Source: Congeria kusceri
Taxonomy: Eukaryota; Mollusca; Bivalvia; Myida; Dreissenidae
DNA length: 64,000 nt
Reading direction: 5' to 3'
Assembly: GCA_027627225.1 (NCBI GenBank)
Contig: JAPFQT010000079.1
Coordinates: 823,501-887,500, forward strand
A program made the translations under genes and the position numbers. Under the pieces are notes generated by a model. That model did no database searches. It had not been told where the DNA came from and saw nothing but the letters and a program-made list of their open reading frames with translations. Every line of letters begins with the position of its first letter. Positions within the stretch are counted from its first letter, which is position 1. This document shows positions 11,714 through 23,300 of this stretch, in pieces.

Positions 11714-13014
11714 TGAGTTACAATTTCTGAGATATTTGCACTCTCTGGAATCGTAAGACAACCCATCGCAGTAACCAATCTGGTCCAAACATAGAACTGA
11801 TATGTAAATAATTTCATCACATGACGTGCCTCTTTTTCCCCAGAAAATGCATCGATGATTTTCATTGGTCTCCTTATACCCAACCTTCCAATGAATATGG
11901 CTAATTCTTGCAATGATGTATCTATTTTCGGAAATCGCCGAGTGTCATTTTGGTTTTAATCTGCAAACTATACAGAAGTTAATTTCTACATTTGAACGAA
12001 GGTATTCTTGTTAATCCGGAGAAACAGTGGCAGGTGAGTACTTTTTGCATTTTTCAAAAGTTTTAGTGTTAGTGCGTCTTAAATGGGAGAATGCAGAACT
12101 TCCGAAAAGATCGATGCGGTTTCTTGTTTCTTGTGATGCATCTGGAGTTAATCAGCATATACATTCTTGTATATTCCGTGTGCATCAAACCTTTTCGAAC
12201 TTAGGAAGTATAAACGCTTTTGGTAAACAAGAAACAACAATGAGATGAATGAACACCATTAACATCCATAAAAACTATAATTGTCAAATTACAGGGTATT
12301 GAAAAAGATTTAATGGACTGCAGCTTTAATTACAGAATTTTTATAACTGACTTCATCATTAAAATTTTATCATTTACATTGTAGTTATAAGACGGTTTTT
12401 ACAAACATGTTTATAACCTAAATAATTAATTGATATGATTATTACGGGTAATAGTCATTTAACATTTACATTTATTTGTTTAACATCGCACTTTGTTGCA
12501 TATTGTACAATGTATTAACTTTCAGGTGACTTACTGACTCGTCAGGTCGGATGTATCTATTTTAATGAAATTTTCATTTGATGAATTACACATGCCACTG
12601 AAATAAATAATTTATTCACTTACTTGTTTAATTACTTTAATTATAGTCTGTGACCCACTGAAACAAAAACTTTAAGATTTTCTATTCATGTAGTGGGTAA
12701 TCCAAAATTAAGTTGGGAATAAGGACATATTAAGACCTTGCTACATTGTCTTAAAGTCGTCATATTATAGTTGTTAATCGTTTTAAATCTGTTTCTCAGG
12801 TGGAGCGATCATTTCAAACATTTACGCAGTAGTGCAAAGTAAAATAAATCGCCACAAAACTTAAAATTCTACAAGATAAGTAACATTTAGAAATAATAAG
12901 TCACATTGCTTAATGAATTTTTATTGGATCTTGGTACAAGAATGTAACCATTCTATGCACATTATTTTCTTGCTGTAAAATGACAAGTATTTTTCTCACA
13001 GAAAAGAGACTAAG
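11714..13014. other. Upstream of the BEN-like gene; no second gene recognised
   Basis: The minus-strand promoter and 5' leader of the BEN-like gene should lie at about 11700-12000. An open frame at 11674-11913 on the minus strand overlaps this area without family resemblance. The rest is AT-rich unique sequence with no repeat, exon or RNA gene I can support. Confidence 0.4.
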
Positions 13015-13300
13015 TTCTTTCCAGGGTACATGGAGAATGTCTAACAGTTTTCCAGCATTAAAACTTTCTAAGTTCAACTTTCCATGCTGCATGGAATTAA
13101 AGTCCATGCTTTTCCAGGCTTTTACCACCATTGTCCAGCCTAATTCCAGCCTATTCCAGCCAATGCTGGAAAAGGCTGGACCAAAAAAGTCCACATAACA
13201 TGGAAAAAATTCCACATTTTCCATCATATTCCATGGATTTCCATGGTATTCCATGCTTTACCAGGCTTTTCCAGCATCTTTTCCAGGCTTACCCTGGACA
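13015..13300. repeat. Second copy of the TTCCATG/TTCCAGC word repeat
   Basis: The stretch uses the same words as 7655-8038 (TTTCCATGCTGCATGGAA, CATGCTTTTCCAGGC, TTCCAGCC and complements). It ends abruptly beside a truncated AGCTCACCTGAG-family element. Confidence 0.7.
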
Positions 13301-13339
13301 AAGTACAGCCGGGATGGCTGTACATATTAGAAAACTTTT

Positions 13340-14198
13340 TGAAGCTTGTTATCGCTCTGGAGGCCACATTTTTGCCCAATCAACATGAAACTTATTCAGA
13401 AAATTTGTCACAATGATATCTCAGCCGAGTTCGAAACTGGGTTATGTGGGGTCACAAACTAGGTCACTAGGTCAAATTGAAGAAAAAGCTTGTTAATACT
13501 CTAGTCAAAATTTTGCCCAGTTTTTTTTAAACTTGCTCAAAAGATTTGTTATGATATCTCGGCAGAGTTTGAAAATGGTTACCCTCTGTTGAAAAACATG
13601 GCCGCCAGGAGGCGGGGTAGTTTTCCTAATAAGGCTATATTGAAAACTTGATAAAGCTTGTTAACACTCTATAGAGGCCACATTTCTTGCCCAGTCAACA
13701 TGAAACTTGGTCAGAGCATTTGTCCAAATAATATCTCAGCCAAACTGTGTCATGTGGGGTCAAAAACTAGGTCACTAGGTCAAATTGAAGAAAAAGCTTG
13801 TTAACACTCTAGAAGTCACATGTTTTGCCCAATCTTCTTGAACTGTGCTCAAAACATTTGTTGTTATGATATCTCGGATGAGTATGAAACTAGGTCACAT
13901 AGGGTTAAAAAATATGTCACCAGGCCAAAATGAAGAAAAAACTTGTGAACACCCTACAGGCCTCTTGTATAGCCCAATAATTTGAGCATGAAACTTGCTC
14001 AGAACATATGTCCCAATGATATCTAGGACAAGTTCGAAACTGAGTCACATGCAATCAAAAACTAGGTCACCAGGCCAAATTGAAGGAAATGCTTGTGAAC
14101 AATCTAGAGGCCACAATCTTAGCCGAATCTTTATGAAACTTACTAAGAACAGTTTAGTTCCTTAGCCCCTCAGGTGAGCAACCTAGGGCGCTCTTGTT
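13340..14198 (+). mobile_element. AGCTCACCTGAG-family array element, 5'-truncated
   Basis: The core has several units with AACTTGCTCAGAACATTTGT, AATGATATCTCGGC and GGTCACTAGGTCAAATTGAA. The 3' end keeps the subterminal repeat CTCAGGTGAGC (14170-14179), then CCTAGGGCGCTCTTGTT, the degenerate hairpin and terminus of this family. The 5' head is missing. Confidence 0.75.
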
Positions 14199-14262
14199 TA
14201 ACCTGCCAGTGGACATTTAAAAAACAACAATTCATAATCCAAAGGATAAAAAATGAAATAGC

Positions 14263-14510
14263 GGCCTAATTCAGTGAGAAAGTAAATAGATATGAGGGAG
14301 CACATTTTCCCACAGCATTTATTTCACTATCTGAAAAATGGTATGTATTTATCCCCATGTCATTGCGAATTTGAGATCGGTGTTTAAATCTTGCATGAAA
14401 ACCAACTCTCCAGTTTTTGTGTTTTGCATATAAATCACATTTTAATGTCATCCCTTAGTTATAAATTCATACTTGATTTGAATCTTTAGTTTTATAATAT
14501 CAAATTTGTT
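14263..14510 (+). repeat. Diverged dispersed repeat, copy 1 (pair at 16955-17200)
   Basis: Both copies begin ATAGATATGAGGGA and share CACATTTTCCCACAG, AATTTGAGATC and TTTTGCATAT, then end near CAAATTTGTTTTT. They are direct repeats that flank a 2.4-kb stretch of inserted elements. They may be copies of one family or an old tandem duplication. Confidence 0.6.
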
Positions 14511-14513
14511 TTT

Positions 14514-14700
14514 AGCTCGACTTTTTGAAAAAAAAGCAAGCTATTCTACTTGCCTTGGCGTCGGCTTTGGCATCAGCAACCGGGCTAGGTTAAAGTTTTT
14601 CTTTAAGCTTGTTTCTCTGGACGGGCTGGAGGAATTTAATTCAAACTTTTTTTCCCCATATTAAAATTAACAACCTTTAGGCTAAGTTTGGTAAATCTAG
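14514..14700 (+). repeat. Head fragment of the AGCTCGACTTTTTGAA family
   Basis: It begins AGCTCGACTTTTTGAAAAAA, then GCAAGCTATTCTACTTGCC and a GTCGGC-rich run, as at 47980-48060 and 54057-54130. The 3' end of the family is not seen here. Confidence 0.6.
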
Positions 14701-14750
14701 TTTAAAATTGTTTTATGCTTTTGTTTCTGGTGTTGTTTCTCTATGCCATG

Positions 14751-15217
14751 CAGGGTTGCCAGCCGACTTGAAAAGACAGGGAAATTTGATTTTTTTCAAG
14801 GTCACTGAATTGTCAGTAAATTTGGAAGAAAAAAAAGTCAGTGAAAAATGAAATTCCCAAAAAGTCCGTGACAAGTCAGAGAACAATATGCCTGAAGGTA
14901 AAAAAATAAGATATAAAAATGTGCAGGTTAAGGCTATGGCAGTCTTCAGGTGTTTTGAATTACAAAAATGTATGTATAAATGCATAATATGCTTATTTTT
15001 AGTCAGAAATATTTATCTTAACAGTGTTTGTAAATGTCCCAGTGTGACTTAAATATGATTTATGACTTCCTTCCTGAAGATTTGGACAGCTAAGAGACGA
15101 GGAGGAGGCCGTTGAAAAGGGGGGGGGGGGGTTTGGTCACTGAAAAACTGGATTTAGTCAGGGAAAAGTCAGTGACAAGTCAGGGAATTTTTTTTTCCCC
15201 AGGTGCTGGTAACTCTG
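14751..15217. mobile_element. hAT-like non-autonomous element
   Basis: The left end reads CAGGGTTGCCAGC and the right end is its inverse (GCTGGTAACTCTG), with two mismatches. The element is flanked by CCATG on both sides, a short direct repeat that may be a worn target duplication. CAG at the ends is typical of hAT elements, whose duplications are 8 bp, so the class is tentative. The interior repeats AAGTCAGTGA/GTCAGGGAA words and holds a run of about 14 G near 15118. There is no ORF. Confidence 0.55.
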
Positions 15218-15256
15218 CCATGTTCTTGTAACATATTCTGAATAAAATTATTGTAA

Positions 15257-16480
15257 ACAAGAAATGTCTTTAAAAAAGACAATCGGCGTTGAAATTAATA
15301 TTGAGATGTCCTTTTTTTACCCGAAACATAATACAAGAGGGACAAGATGATTGTTAACGTGACTTCTCTGACCCCACTAAGGAGACTTCTTTCGTACACT
15401 ATAAGAAACCTTATTGGACCCAAAATTAATTGGAGATAAATTCAAACATTATTAAGATGTTGACCGTGAATAAACCGATCATACCTTACATTTTTTCACT
15501 GGTGATAAATGAATAACCTTAATGCTAGTAATTTACGTTACTATAATTGTTACATGAATTTGTCAGGCAAATTTAACAAATTAGCATTGTCAGAAAATAA
15601 TTGCGGAAATGAATGAAAATTATTATATATCAGACGAGTGTACATACCGATAGTTATGTTAAATAATATACTATACGTATCATAAGTTTTGCAAATAGTG
15701 TATTCATGATACGCAAATAAAGTAAAAGTAAAATTTGGACGTATTACGAGACTTCTTTCTCCACATTTTATTTCTAGAAAGATGTTAAATATTTTAAAAT
15801 TGAATAACGTCTACTGAAGAAGTTAATAGAAAGGTGCAATTATAAATAATTCTTAATAAAACGCAACCGCAATTCAAATATAAATTAACATGCACAGTAA
15901 GTTTATAAATATAAATAACCCATTTATTGAATTTCTCGGGTTTATGATCTCCCGACGATGAATGTATATTAGCATAGCTCTACCACGCGCTATTTTTAGA
16001 ATGATGCACCCTTTATCTCGAGTGTGTTCAATACCATTTCATACCGATCTTTGTCGAATATCTACGTATGGCACTGAAAGGTTTCAGAACGCAATAATTC
16101 TCACAAAATTGGATCATTGTAATTGCTATTTATAGAGCGTGAAGCTGATGTAGGCTAGACAAAATAATGATTTCATTATGTGAATACATATTACATTATG
16201 TTCATGACATACAATAAGTAAAATTGTTCATTATTATGTTCAGTTCTAGAGTGTATGTCGAAGAAATGTTAATAATTTTATTTTAACCGCTTATGCAAAC
16301 AATTAGGTAAATTTTAATCCCCCAAAACATGCAACAGTTATTGGTAGACATCAAACCATTGTTGTAAGTTTGCATTCCCTGAAATTAGGAAATTTGCTAT
16401 TGGGATTCAAATTTCCCGCTGCATAAAATTATCTCAAGAAATTCAGGTTAAAAGTGATCTTAGACAGCTACGCCGAAAAA
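15257..16480 (-). mobile_element. Helentron-like element, TCGGCG ends, minus orientation
   Basis: This 1.2-kb sequence is the inverse of 41778-43250 and has the same ends. Its 3' end is on the left: ACAAGAAA (inverse of TTTCTTGT), then a 7-bp stem TGTCTTT/AAAGACA at 15265-15281, then TCGGCG. Its 5' end is on the right, ending GCTACGCCGAAAA. It is AT-rich inside and has no coding capacity. Confidence 0.75.
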
Positions 16481-16954
16481 TAATGCGATTAGTTTTTAAA
16501 AGTTTGTAAATATGTTATATAATATCATGCAAATATGTTGTTTATACTGGTATTTAAACAATAATAAGTTCAATAAATGCATTTGCAAGGTTATTAAAGA
16601 GAGATATATCGCGGTACATTGCAAAATGTATCAAGATACGAGTCAGTGATATTGTTACACCCGTACAGGTGCAGGTGTCTGTAGTTTGTCTGAACAATTA
16701 ATTTTTTAAGCACATCCTGCTCCCATTACATCTTTTGGTACTAGATTACGTCGTAGATATATAAATAAGTGTAATTATAATAATAATGTTAATTTATGCA
16801 GTTTGTAGTGACATGTGATGCTACATATGCAGTATTAAATTGAAATAACTGCCTGTCAAATCCCTATGAATTATACTTAAATTTCCATCAACTGACTAGC
16901 TTTTTGAAATTTGTCTCATTTATTTTCCTGACTTTATATATTTAATCAGTTTAA

Positions 16955-17200
16955 ATTCAAATAGATATGAGGGACCACATTTTCCCACAGTCTATATGTC
17001 ACAGGCCTGAAAAATGATATATTTTGAAGTCCAATAGTTCACATTTTAGTGCTGAATTTGAGATCAGTGTTTTCATTGTGGCATGATAGCTCACTATCAG
17101 GTTTAACTGTTTTGCATATTAATGACATGTTGATGTCATTTATTGTTATAAAGTCTTTCTTTTTTCAACCATTAGTTTCATAGTATCAGGTTTGTTTTTG
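16955..17200 (+). repeat. Diverged dispersed repeat, copy 2
   Basis: This is the partner of 14263-14510: it shares ATAGATATGAGGGA, CACATTTTCCCACAG, TTGAGATCAGTGTTT and a TTTGTTTTTG end. Confidence 0.6.
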
Positions 17201-17719
17201 AAACTGGGTAAATGTTTAAATATCGTAAATATATATTGGTCAATGTTTGGGCAATAGTTTTTGTTGTTTATTTAATTCACCATTGTTGTTTGTAAATAGT
17301 ATTTATTTGGTTGTTTATCCTACAGCAACGGGTACATTCAGTTTTAACTTGGGACAATAAGAACCACACATGTGCCCATGTGCATATACATGTGGTATTA
17401 TTTTTTTACTGTGCAGTAAAAAAAATTTGGTTTTAAAGTTCTCTTTTATTATGCAATCTGGACACAACTTTTTCGCAACATTGAATATAATTTTGTTAAA
17501 AGAAGTTCTTACTTATGTCAAATAAATGGACATGGTTAACTCCACGCGAGCTTATGCCATGGCGGTTCTTCTGTAGTGTATGCATCTGTGCGTGCGTAAA
17601 CTTTTCCTTTAAATGACATCTCTTCTGAGACCGGTTGGCCAATTCTAATGAAACTTCTCATAAATTTCCTTGGGAAGTCATCTACCAAAGTTGCCCAAAG
17701 GTTTCCGCTATGTTGAAAA
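17201..17719 (+). other. Unique sequence, then head of the GAGCTTATGCCATGGCGG family
   Basis: Up to about 17540 I see nothing recognisable. From 17545 the family head (GAGCTTATGCCATGGCGGTT, a GTGCGTGCG run, AAATGACATCTC) leads into the repeat units of duplication copy 2. Confidence 0.5.
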
Positions 17720-18394
17720 ACATGGACGCCAGGGGCCTTTTTTCCTTATATGACTATATTGAAAACTTTGAAAATGTTCTTGTCAGAAATCACTGGTTAG
17801 ATTTCCAAATAATTTCACAGAAATGTTCCTCGGTGGTTCTCTACTGAAGTTGCTCAAATGTTTCCACTATGTTCCTTGGGCATAAAAAAAAGTTGTTTGT
17901 TTCCACTAACCTGACCAACCAAGTTTTTTTGAAACCGACCATAAACGTTTTTTGCCATTTGGAAATGTTTGTTTTAAATTTTTTGCATTTTTTTTTTTCA
18001 AATAATATTGAACGTTTCTTTATGAAGGCAGTAACTAGACTGGGATCCGGCCTCTAGACATGTTATTTTAATATTCTATTACAATCTCGGAACCAATCTA
18101 GGCAGCAACGCCAATAGTATTGGTGTTGTTTAACTGTTTGTATACAATAGTTGTCACCCTTTGTTACAACTTTGCCATGGTTTGCTTTAGTGATATAAAT
18201 CACATTTTGCAAAATTCATCGGAGCTTTCCTCCTAAATACTGACAGTAATTAATCATTAAGCCACATTTAACAATAACAAGTGTCAAAGCCTTAATAAAG
18301 TTGGAATGTGTGCAGGGCGCATAACCACAAAGCACCTTAGTGAAAACTTAAGTAAATGTCTTAAAATCATAAAGTTCCTAAAGTCTGTGGCTGG

Positions 18395-18722
18395 TTTATT
18401 TAAATTTTATTTTGTGTTGTGACCAGGAACCAGTTGTGAAAACGTATCTGTGTAGTACATTTTTTTCGAGTGCATGGGGATTCTCTCCCATATGGCCATC
18501 GCCCCCAGAAGACTCGTTAGTTGCGTTACGGGGTAGAGTGCAAGATCCAGAAAACGCCCCGTCCCAGAGGCGACCCTGGGTATTTTAGTGCCCAGTGTGA
18601 AGCACATTGTACACCTCGGTCATGCCAAAAACGAGTTAGTAGGTTAGGGTGTGGTGGGGGATCTAACCTGCAACCCTGGATTGTGAAGCCAGTGCGTTGC
18701 CACTAGACCACGGAACTGCCTG
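18395..18722 (-). mobile_element. tRNA-derived SINE, copy 2
   Basis: This is the counterpart of the SINE at 403-775. The A box (TGGTCTAGTGG) is intact but the B box is mutated (GGTTAGATCCC). Confidence 0.6.
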
Positions 18723-18730
18723 CAAAAATT

Positions 18731-18952
18731 GTGAAAATCCTATTGCAACACTTTTTTAATACCTGCACATTTAATTCAACTTCAATGAAGTATGTTTGTG
18801 GCCATTGTGGCTTGCCTGGTGCAAGTGTTGAAATTACATTACAGAAGAACTACCGACTTGTACAGTGTCACTGTGTGTTTAAGGTAGGAAAAAAAACAAG
18901 AACAATAAACCCCCACATGGGAAAACAAAATAGGAAATCATGTCAGAAGTGA
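18731..18952 (+). other. Unrecognised 73-codon ORF, copy 2
   Basis: It has the same length and stop as 784-1005. This copy has an extra cysteine (VCGHCG in place of VCGHRG). The many amino-acid changes between the copies suggest neither is strongly constrained. Confidence 0.2.
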
Positions 18953-20796
18953 ATTTTATTAACTTGGAAATTTTGGGTTTGGTTTTCAAATTGTTTTACC
19001 TAAACTGCCTATTAAATATAAAGTGTGTCTTTGTTTTATTATTAGTCTTAATAAGTTATAAAAATTAAGTTATAACCCATTACTAAAAAAGTTGCTAAAG
19101 CGGATGTCGATCCATGCTTGTAGGGTCAAGAAGGAAAAAAAAGTTATACTACCTACCTACCTACCATACTTTTTCTTAGACTTTAGCGGAAACAATCAAC
19201 TTGAATTTTGGCATTATATGGCTATTTTGAAAACTATGAAAATCTTTTTGTCAGAAACCACTTTATGGATTTCCAAATAATTTCACAAAAATGTTCTTTG
19301 GGTGGTTTTCCATTAAAGTTGCACAAATGGTTCGACTCCGTTGAAAAACATGGTCGCTAGGGGGCTGGGCCCTTTGTCCTTATATGGCCATGTTGAAAAC
19401 TTTGAAAATCTTCCTGTCAGAAACCACTGGTTAGATTTTGAAATAATTTTACAGTAATGTTTTTAGATGGTTCTCTACTAAAGTTGCTCAAATGTTCCAA
19501 TCCGGTTTAAAATGTGGCTGACAGAGGTGGGGCCATTTTACCTTAAATGGCTATATTTAAAATTTAGAAAATCTTCATGTCAGAAAGCACTGCTTGGATT
19601 TTGAAATAATGTCACAGAAATGTTTCTTAGGTGGTTCTCTACCAAAATACTTTTATTTTTTTGAATTGTTAAAAAACCATGGCCTTTTTCCTGATATAGC
19701 ATATCAATGTCCTTTTGCTTCTGACACTCCGTGTTTATCCAGCAAGTGGAGCGATACAGGCACTGGTGTGCCTCTTGCTTTACATTTTGATAGCCACTAT
19801 ATTTTTTATACGAAACTTACCATGCCTGTTAAAAGCAATGTTTACAAATTATGCTGATATTAGGTAGCGGTTTTATAGATCCCATTTCATATAATACTGT
19901 ACATGTCTCTGCTTGGGGATTCTAATGGTTCACTGCTCAAATAAGTTTGTTTAACAATAAAATAAGAGCTTCTTGAAAATGTTGTGTTATTACAATAATT
20001 GTTTTCAACAAACCCAATAGAGCTGTATGCTTTGATCAAAATGGCATTTGGTTCAAAAGGCCTGAAATCATTTATCCACACTGGATCATCTACAGTTAAT
20101 AATTTTGGTGATATCAACAAGTTAAACATGATTCCATATTGGTGTAAAGTAAATTCCGTTTGTAGTAAATTCTTGAATCGGTGATACTTAAAGTTACCTG
20201 ATTAGCTGTGATAAGGAAAAATAAACACCATTATTTGCATGGCCTTTTAACAAAAATGACCAACGTAATCATTATATCATATTGGTGTAAAAGGCAAGAG
20301 ACCTAAATATAAATATACACATAAATATCCCTAAAATGAAACAATAAGTACTTATTAGAAAAGAAAGTACAAGATGATCTTGGGCAATGGAAGCAGTACT
20401 TGTTAGCAAAATAGAACTTGAGCTTTTAACAGTCGTTGATTTAATATTGCTCTTAGTATACATGTATATATGATTCATTCAATAAGCTATATGATTTTAA
20501 TGAAATAAAAAAAAAGCAATATACAGTAAAATGAAAAGTGTGTTGATTACTTGACAAAGATTTATTTAATAATAGTGACTTAATTTTATCACTCATTGTT
20601 TTTTATTTACCCTTTGGGTATTTGTTTGTGGGTAAATTTCATTGAAATATATGAATATCAGTTGCAAATACTTGTTGTTGGTGAACATGGCCATGAACAT
20701 GAACAGTGTCCATGCAGTGACCAATAAATATTGGGTTCTGTATGTCCAGTAATAGTTTAAGGGCAGTAATAAAGTTCTTGTTCACAGTTTTTATAC

Positions 20797-21300
20797 CCCC
20801 GCGCAACAAAGTTGTAAGGGGGGTATACTGGAATCAGCTTGTCTGTCTGTCCGTCCGTCTGTCCATTTGTGTCGTTTTTTTTGTCTGGAGCATAACATTC
20901 AAACCATTTTAGCAGGGCTGTCATTATTAACCGATTGCTGATCAAATTCATCGTTTAAAAACATGAGAAAATCGGTAGTTTTTTTCAGGAACTTAAAAAT
21001 TGCAATAGGTAATATCACAGATGGGCCCCATAGACCCCTGGCCAAATCACTTAGATTTAGATAAAAGTCGCTCGTTTCCATTGATAATGACAACCCTGTT
21101 TTAGGAATTAACTTCAAACTTCATAGATAGATGGTTGTTAGACGGAATGCAGTGCACAAGAAATCTAACTAGCTTCATTATTTATGCCATTTGCTCAAAA
21201 ACTACTGAAGGGATTGCCTTCAAACTTCATACAATTAATGAAGGGTGGTTTAGTTTTCTTCCCTGAATCCCACTCCAGATTACAGCTTGCCTGTACTATG
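20797..21300 (+). repeat. Head of a TATACCCCCGCG array family
   Basis: It starts TTTTATACCCCCGCGCAAC, contains an internal inverse (GGGGGGTATA) and a GTCTGTCTGTCCGTCC run, then sequence typical of an array unit (CTTCAAACTTCATA). It is interrupted by a 186-bp insertion at 20913-21098. It leads towards the array at 21360. Confidence 0.6.
20913..21098. mobile_element. hAT-like MITE, 186 bp
   Basis: The ends are CAGGGCTGTCATTAT and its inverse ATAATGACAACCCTG, with one mismatch over 15 bp. TTTTAG lies directly on both sides (20907-20912 and 21099-21104). Removing the insert and one TTTTAG restores a continuous array-family sequence. A full hAT target duplication would be 8 bp; only 6 match here. 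Confidence 0.7.
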
Positions 21301-21359
21301 AGAATGCTGAAACTGGGCAGCATGTAAGAGCTGGGGCTGTATTCTAGAAAAATCCATGA

Positions 21360-22710
21360 CTAAAAATAGAAAAACGGTTTCCGCTCAATAACTTGAGAGG
21401 GCATTGAGATATTTGAATTAAACTTTATACATATATGCCTTATATTGAGACCTCTCTTGGGATTGCATATAGGGTGGGTGTGGTCAGGGTCAAGGTCACC
21501 GTTATTAAAAATAGAAAAACTCTCCGCTCAACAACTTGAAAACGCATCAAGATATTTTAATGAAGCTTCATCCATGTATACCTTATATCATAACCTTGCT
21601 TGGGATTGCTATTGGGTGAGTGGGGTCAAGGTCATGGTCACCGTTACTAAAATAGAAAAACGGTTTGCGCTCAATAACTTAAGAATCCATAAAGATATTT
21701 TAATGAAACTTCATACATAGATACTATATCTCGAAGCCTTGCTTGAGATTGCATATGGGTTGGGTGGGCTGAATGTCAAGGTCACCGTTACAAAAAATAG
21801 AAAAACGGTTTCCGCTCAATAACTTTAGATTCCATAAAAGTATTTTAATGAAACTTCATACATATTTTTATACCATATATTGAGACCTTGCTTGGGATTG
21901 CATATGGTGTGGGTGGGATCAAAGTCATCATTATTAAAAATAGAAAAATTGTTTCTGCTCAATAACTTTAGAAGCCATAAAGATATTTTAATGAAACTTC
22001 ATATATAGATACCGTAGATTGAGACCTCGCTTGGGATTGCATATGGGGTCAGTATAAGGTCAAGGGGGTCACTGTTGCTAAAAATAGAAAAACTGTTTGT
22101 GCTAAAAAGCTTGAGAACGCATTGATTTTTTTTTTATGAAACTTTATACTTATATACCTTATATCGAAGCCTTGCTTGAGATTGCATATGGGGTGGGTGT
22201 GGTCAAGGTCAAGGTGACAGTTACTAAAAATAGAAAATGGTTTCCGCTTAATAACTTGAGAACGCATCAAGATATTTTTATGAAATTTCATACATAGATA
22301 ACTTATATTCAGACCTCTCTTGGGATTGCATATAGGATGGGTGGTGTCATGGTCTCCATTACAAAGAAGAGAAAAATGGTTTCCGCTCAATAACTTTAGA
22401 ATGCATCAAGATATTTGAATGAATCTTCACACGTACATACCTTGTATCTAGACCATGCTTGGGATTGCATATGGGGTGGATCAGATCAAGGTCAAGGTCA
22501 ATGTTACTTAAAATACAAAAACAATTTCTGCTCAATAATTTGAGAACGCATTGCGACATTTTAATGGAGCTTCATACATAGATACCTTATAATGAGACCT
22601 CGCTTAGGAATGCATATGGCACCCAGAACTTTCTTTCATTATTGTGCTGACTTTTATGCATTTTGTTCGAAAAATTTAGATTTTGTGGAATTTCCAGGTT
22701 TCTTGTTTTA
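21360..22710 (+). mobile_element. Array of ~140-bp units ending in the TGGAATTTCCA hairpin
   Basis: About nine units of the TTGGGATTGCATATGG/GGTCAAGGTCAC type, as at 4480-5270. The 3' end has CACCCAGAACTTTC, then TTCGAAAAATTTAG, the hairpin TGGAATTTCCA (22686-22696) and TTCTTGTTT. Confidence 0.75.
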
Positions 22711-22929
22711 GGTTTATAGTCAGTTTGTATACTTTTTATTTTGTCTTAAATACCTGTCCTGTTGATTATTCAGTTTTAATGATTGTAACCTTTGTTGCTT
22801 GGATCATTGTAATAACAAAACATTTCTACATGACAGCTATCCACAAAACAGGAATATTTTATATATGAATTTCACTTCAATTATTTAATAGAACAGTCAA
22901 TGTAACAGAATGTGTTTTATACCAACATA

Positions 22930-23300
22930 ACATCCACATGCGTGCCTTATTAATCTATTGTATATACACAGTTGATGTACAAAGGACAGATTGGTCAGCC
23001 AGGGAGTGGAGTTCTGTAAGCAGCAGCAATGGAACTCGAGCTAGACACTGGACCTGTACCGACAGACCTCCAGCCTAGGTGGAAGTGACAGTGGTTTGGA
23101 TAGTTGTCAAGTCGACGGTTGAAACTTAAAAGTCTTGTGAAGGTAAGATTACATTAATATAATCAACAATCATTGCCTCAGTGGCATGCCATCCAATTTT
23201 AGTATGATTGCAAACAACAGATTTTTAGCGCACCTGAGCTTGAAGTGCTCAAGTGGGAGCTGTTGTGGTCAGTGATTGTCCGTCATCAGTTGTTATGTCA
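22930..23300 (+). repeat. Dispersed repeat shared with 50890-51280
   Basis: Both copies share GATTGGTCAGCCAG, ATGGAACTCGAGC, GGACCTGTACCGACAGA, AAGGTAAGAT, CAACAGATTTTTAG and CACCTGA in the same order. The right end contains the start of an AGCTCACCTGAG head (CGCACCTGAGC here). I see no coding frame held in common. Confidence 0.65.

Larger units (their letters stand above)
17720..20690. repeat. Segmental duplication, copy 2
   Basis: This is the direct-orientation partner of 1-2700. It contains about 300 bases (18052-18350) that copy 1 lacks, between GGGATCCGGCC and TAAGTAAATGTC, and lacks about 58 bases that copy 1 has. Homology ends near 20690, where GTGAACATGGCC replaces the copy 1 sequence. 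Confidence 0.9.

Noticed and set aside
11674..11913. Minus-strand 79-codon frame as an upstream exon of the BEN-like gene
   Set aside because: It overlaps the start region in a different frame from exon 1 and has no donor that joins the model.
20899..21117. Minus-strand frame of 72 codons
   Set aside because: It lies across the hAT-like MITE and its array-family host, with no family resemblance.
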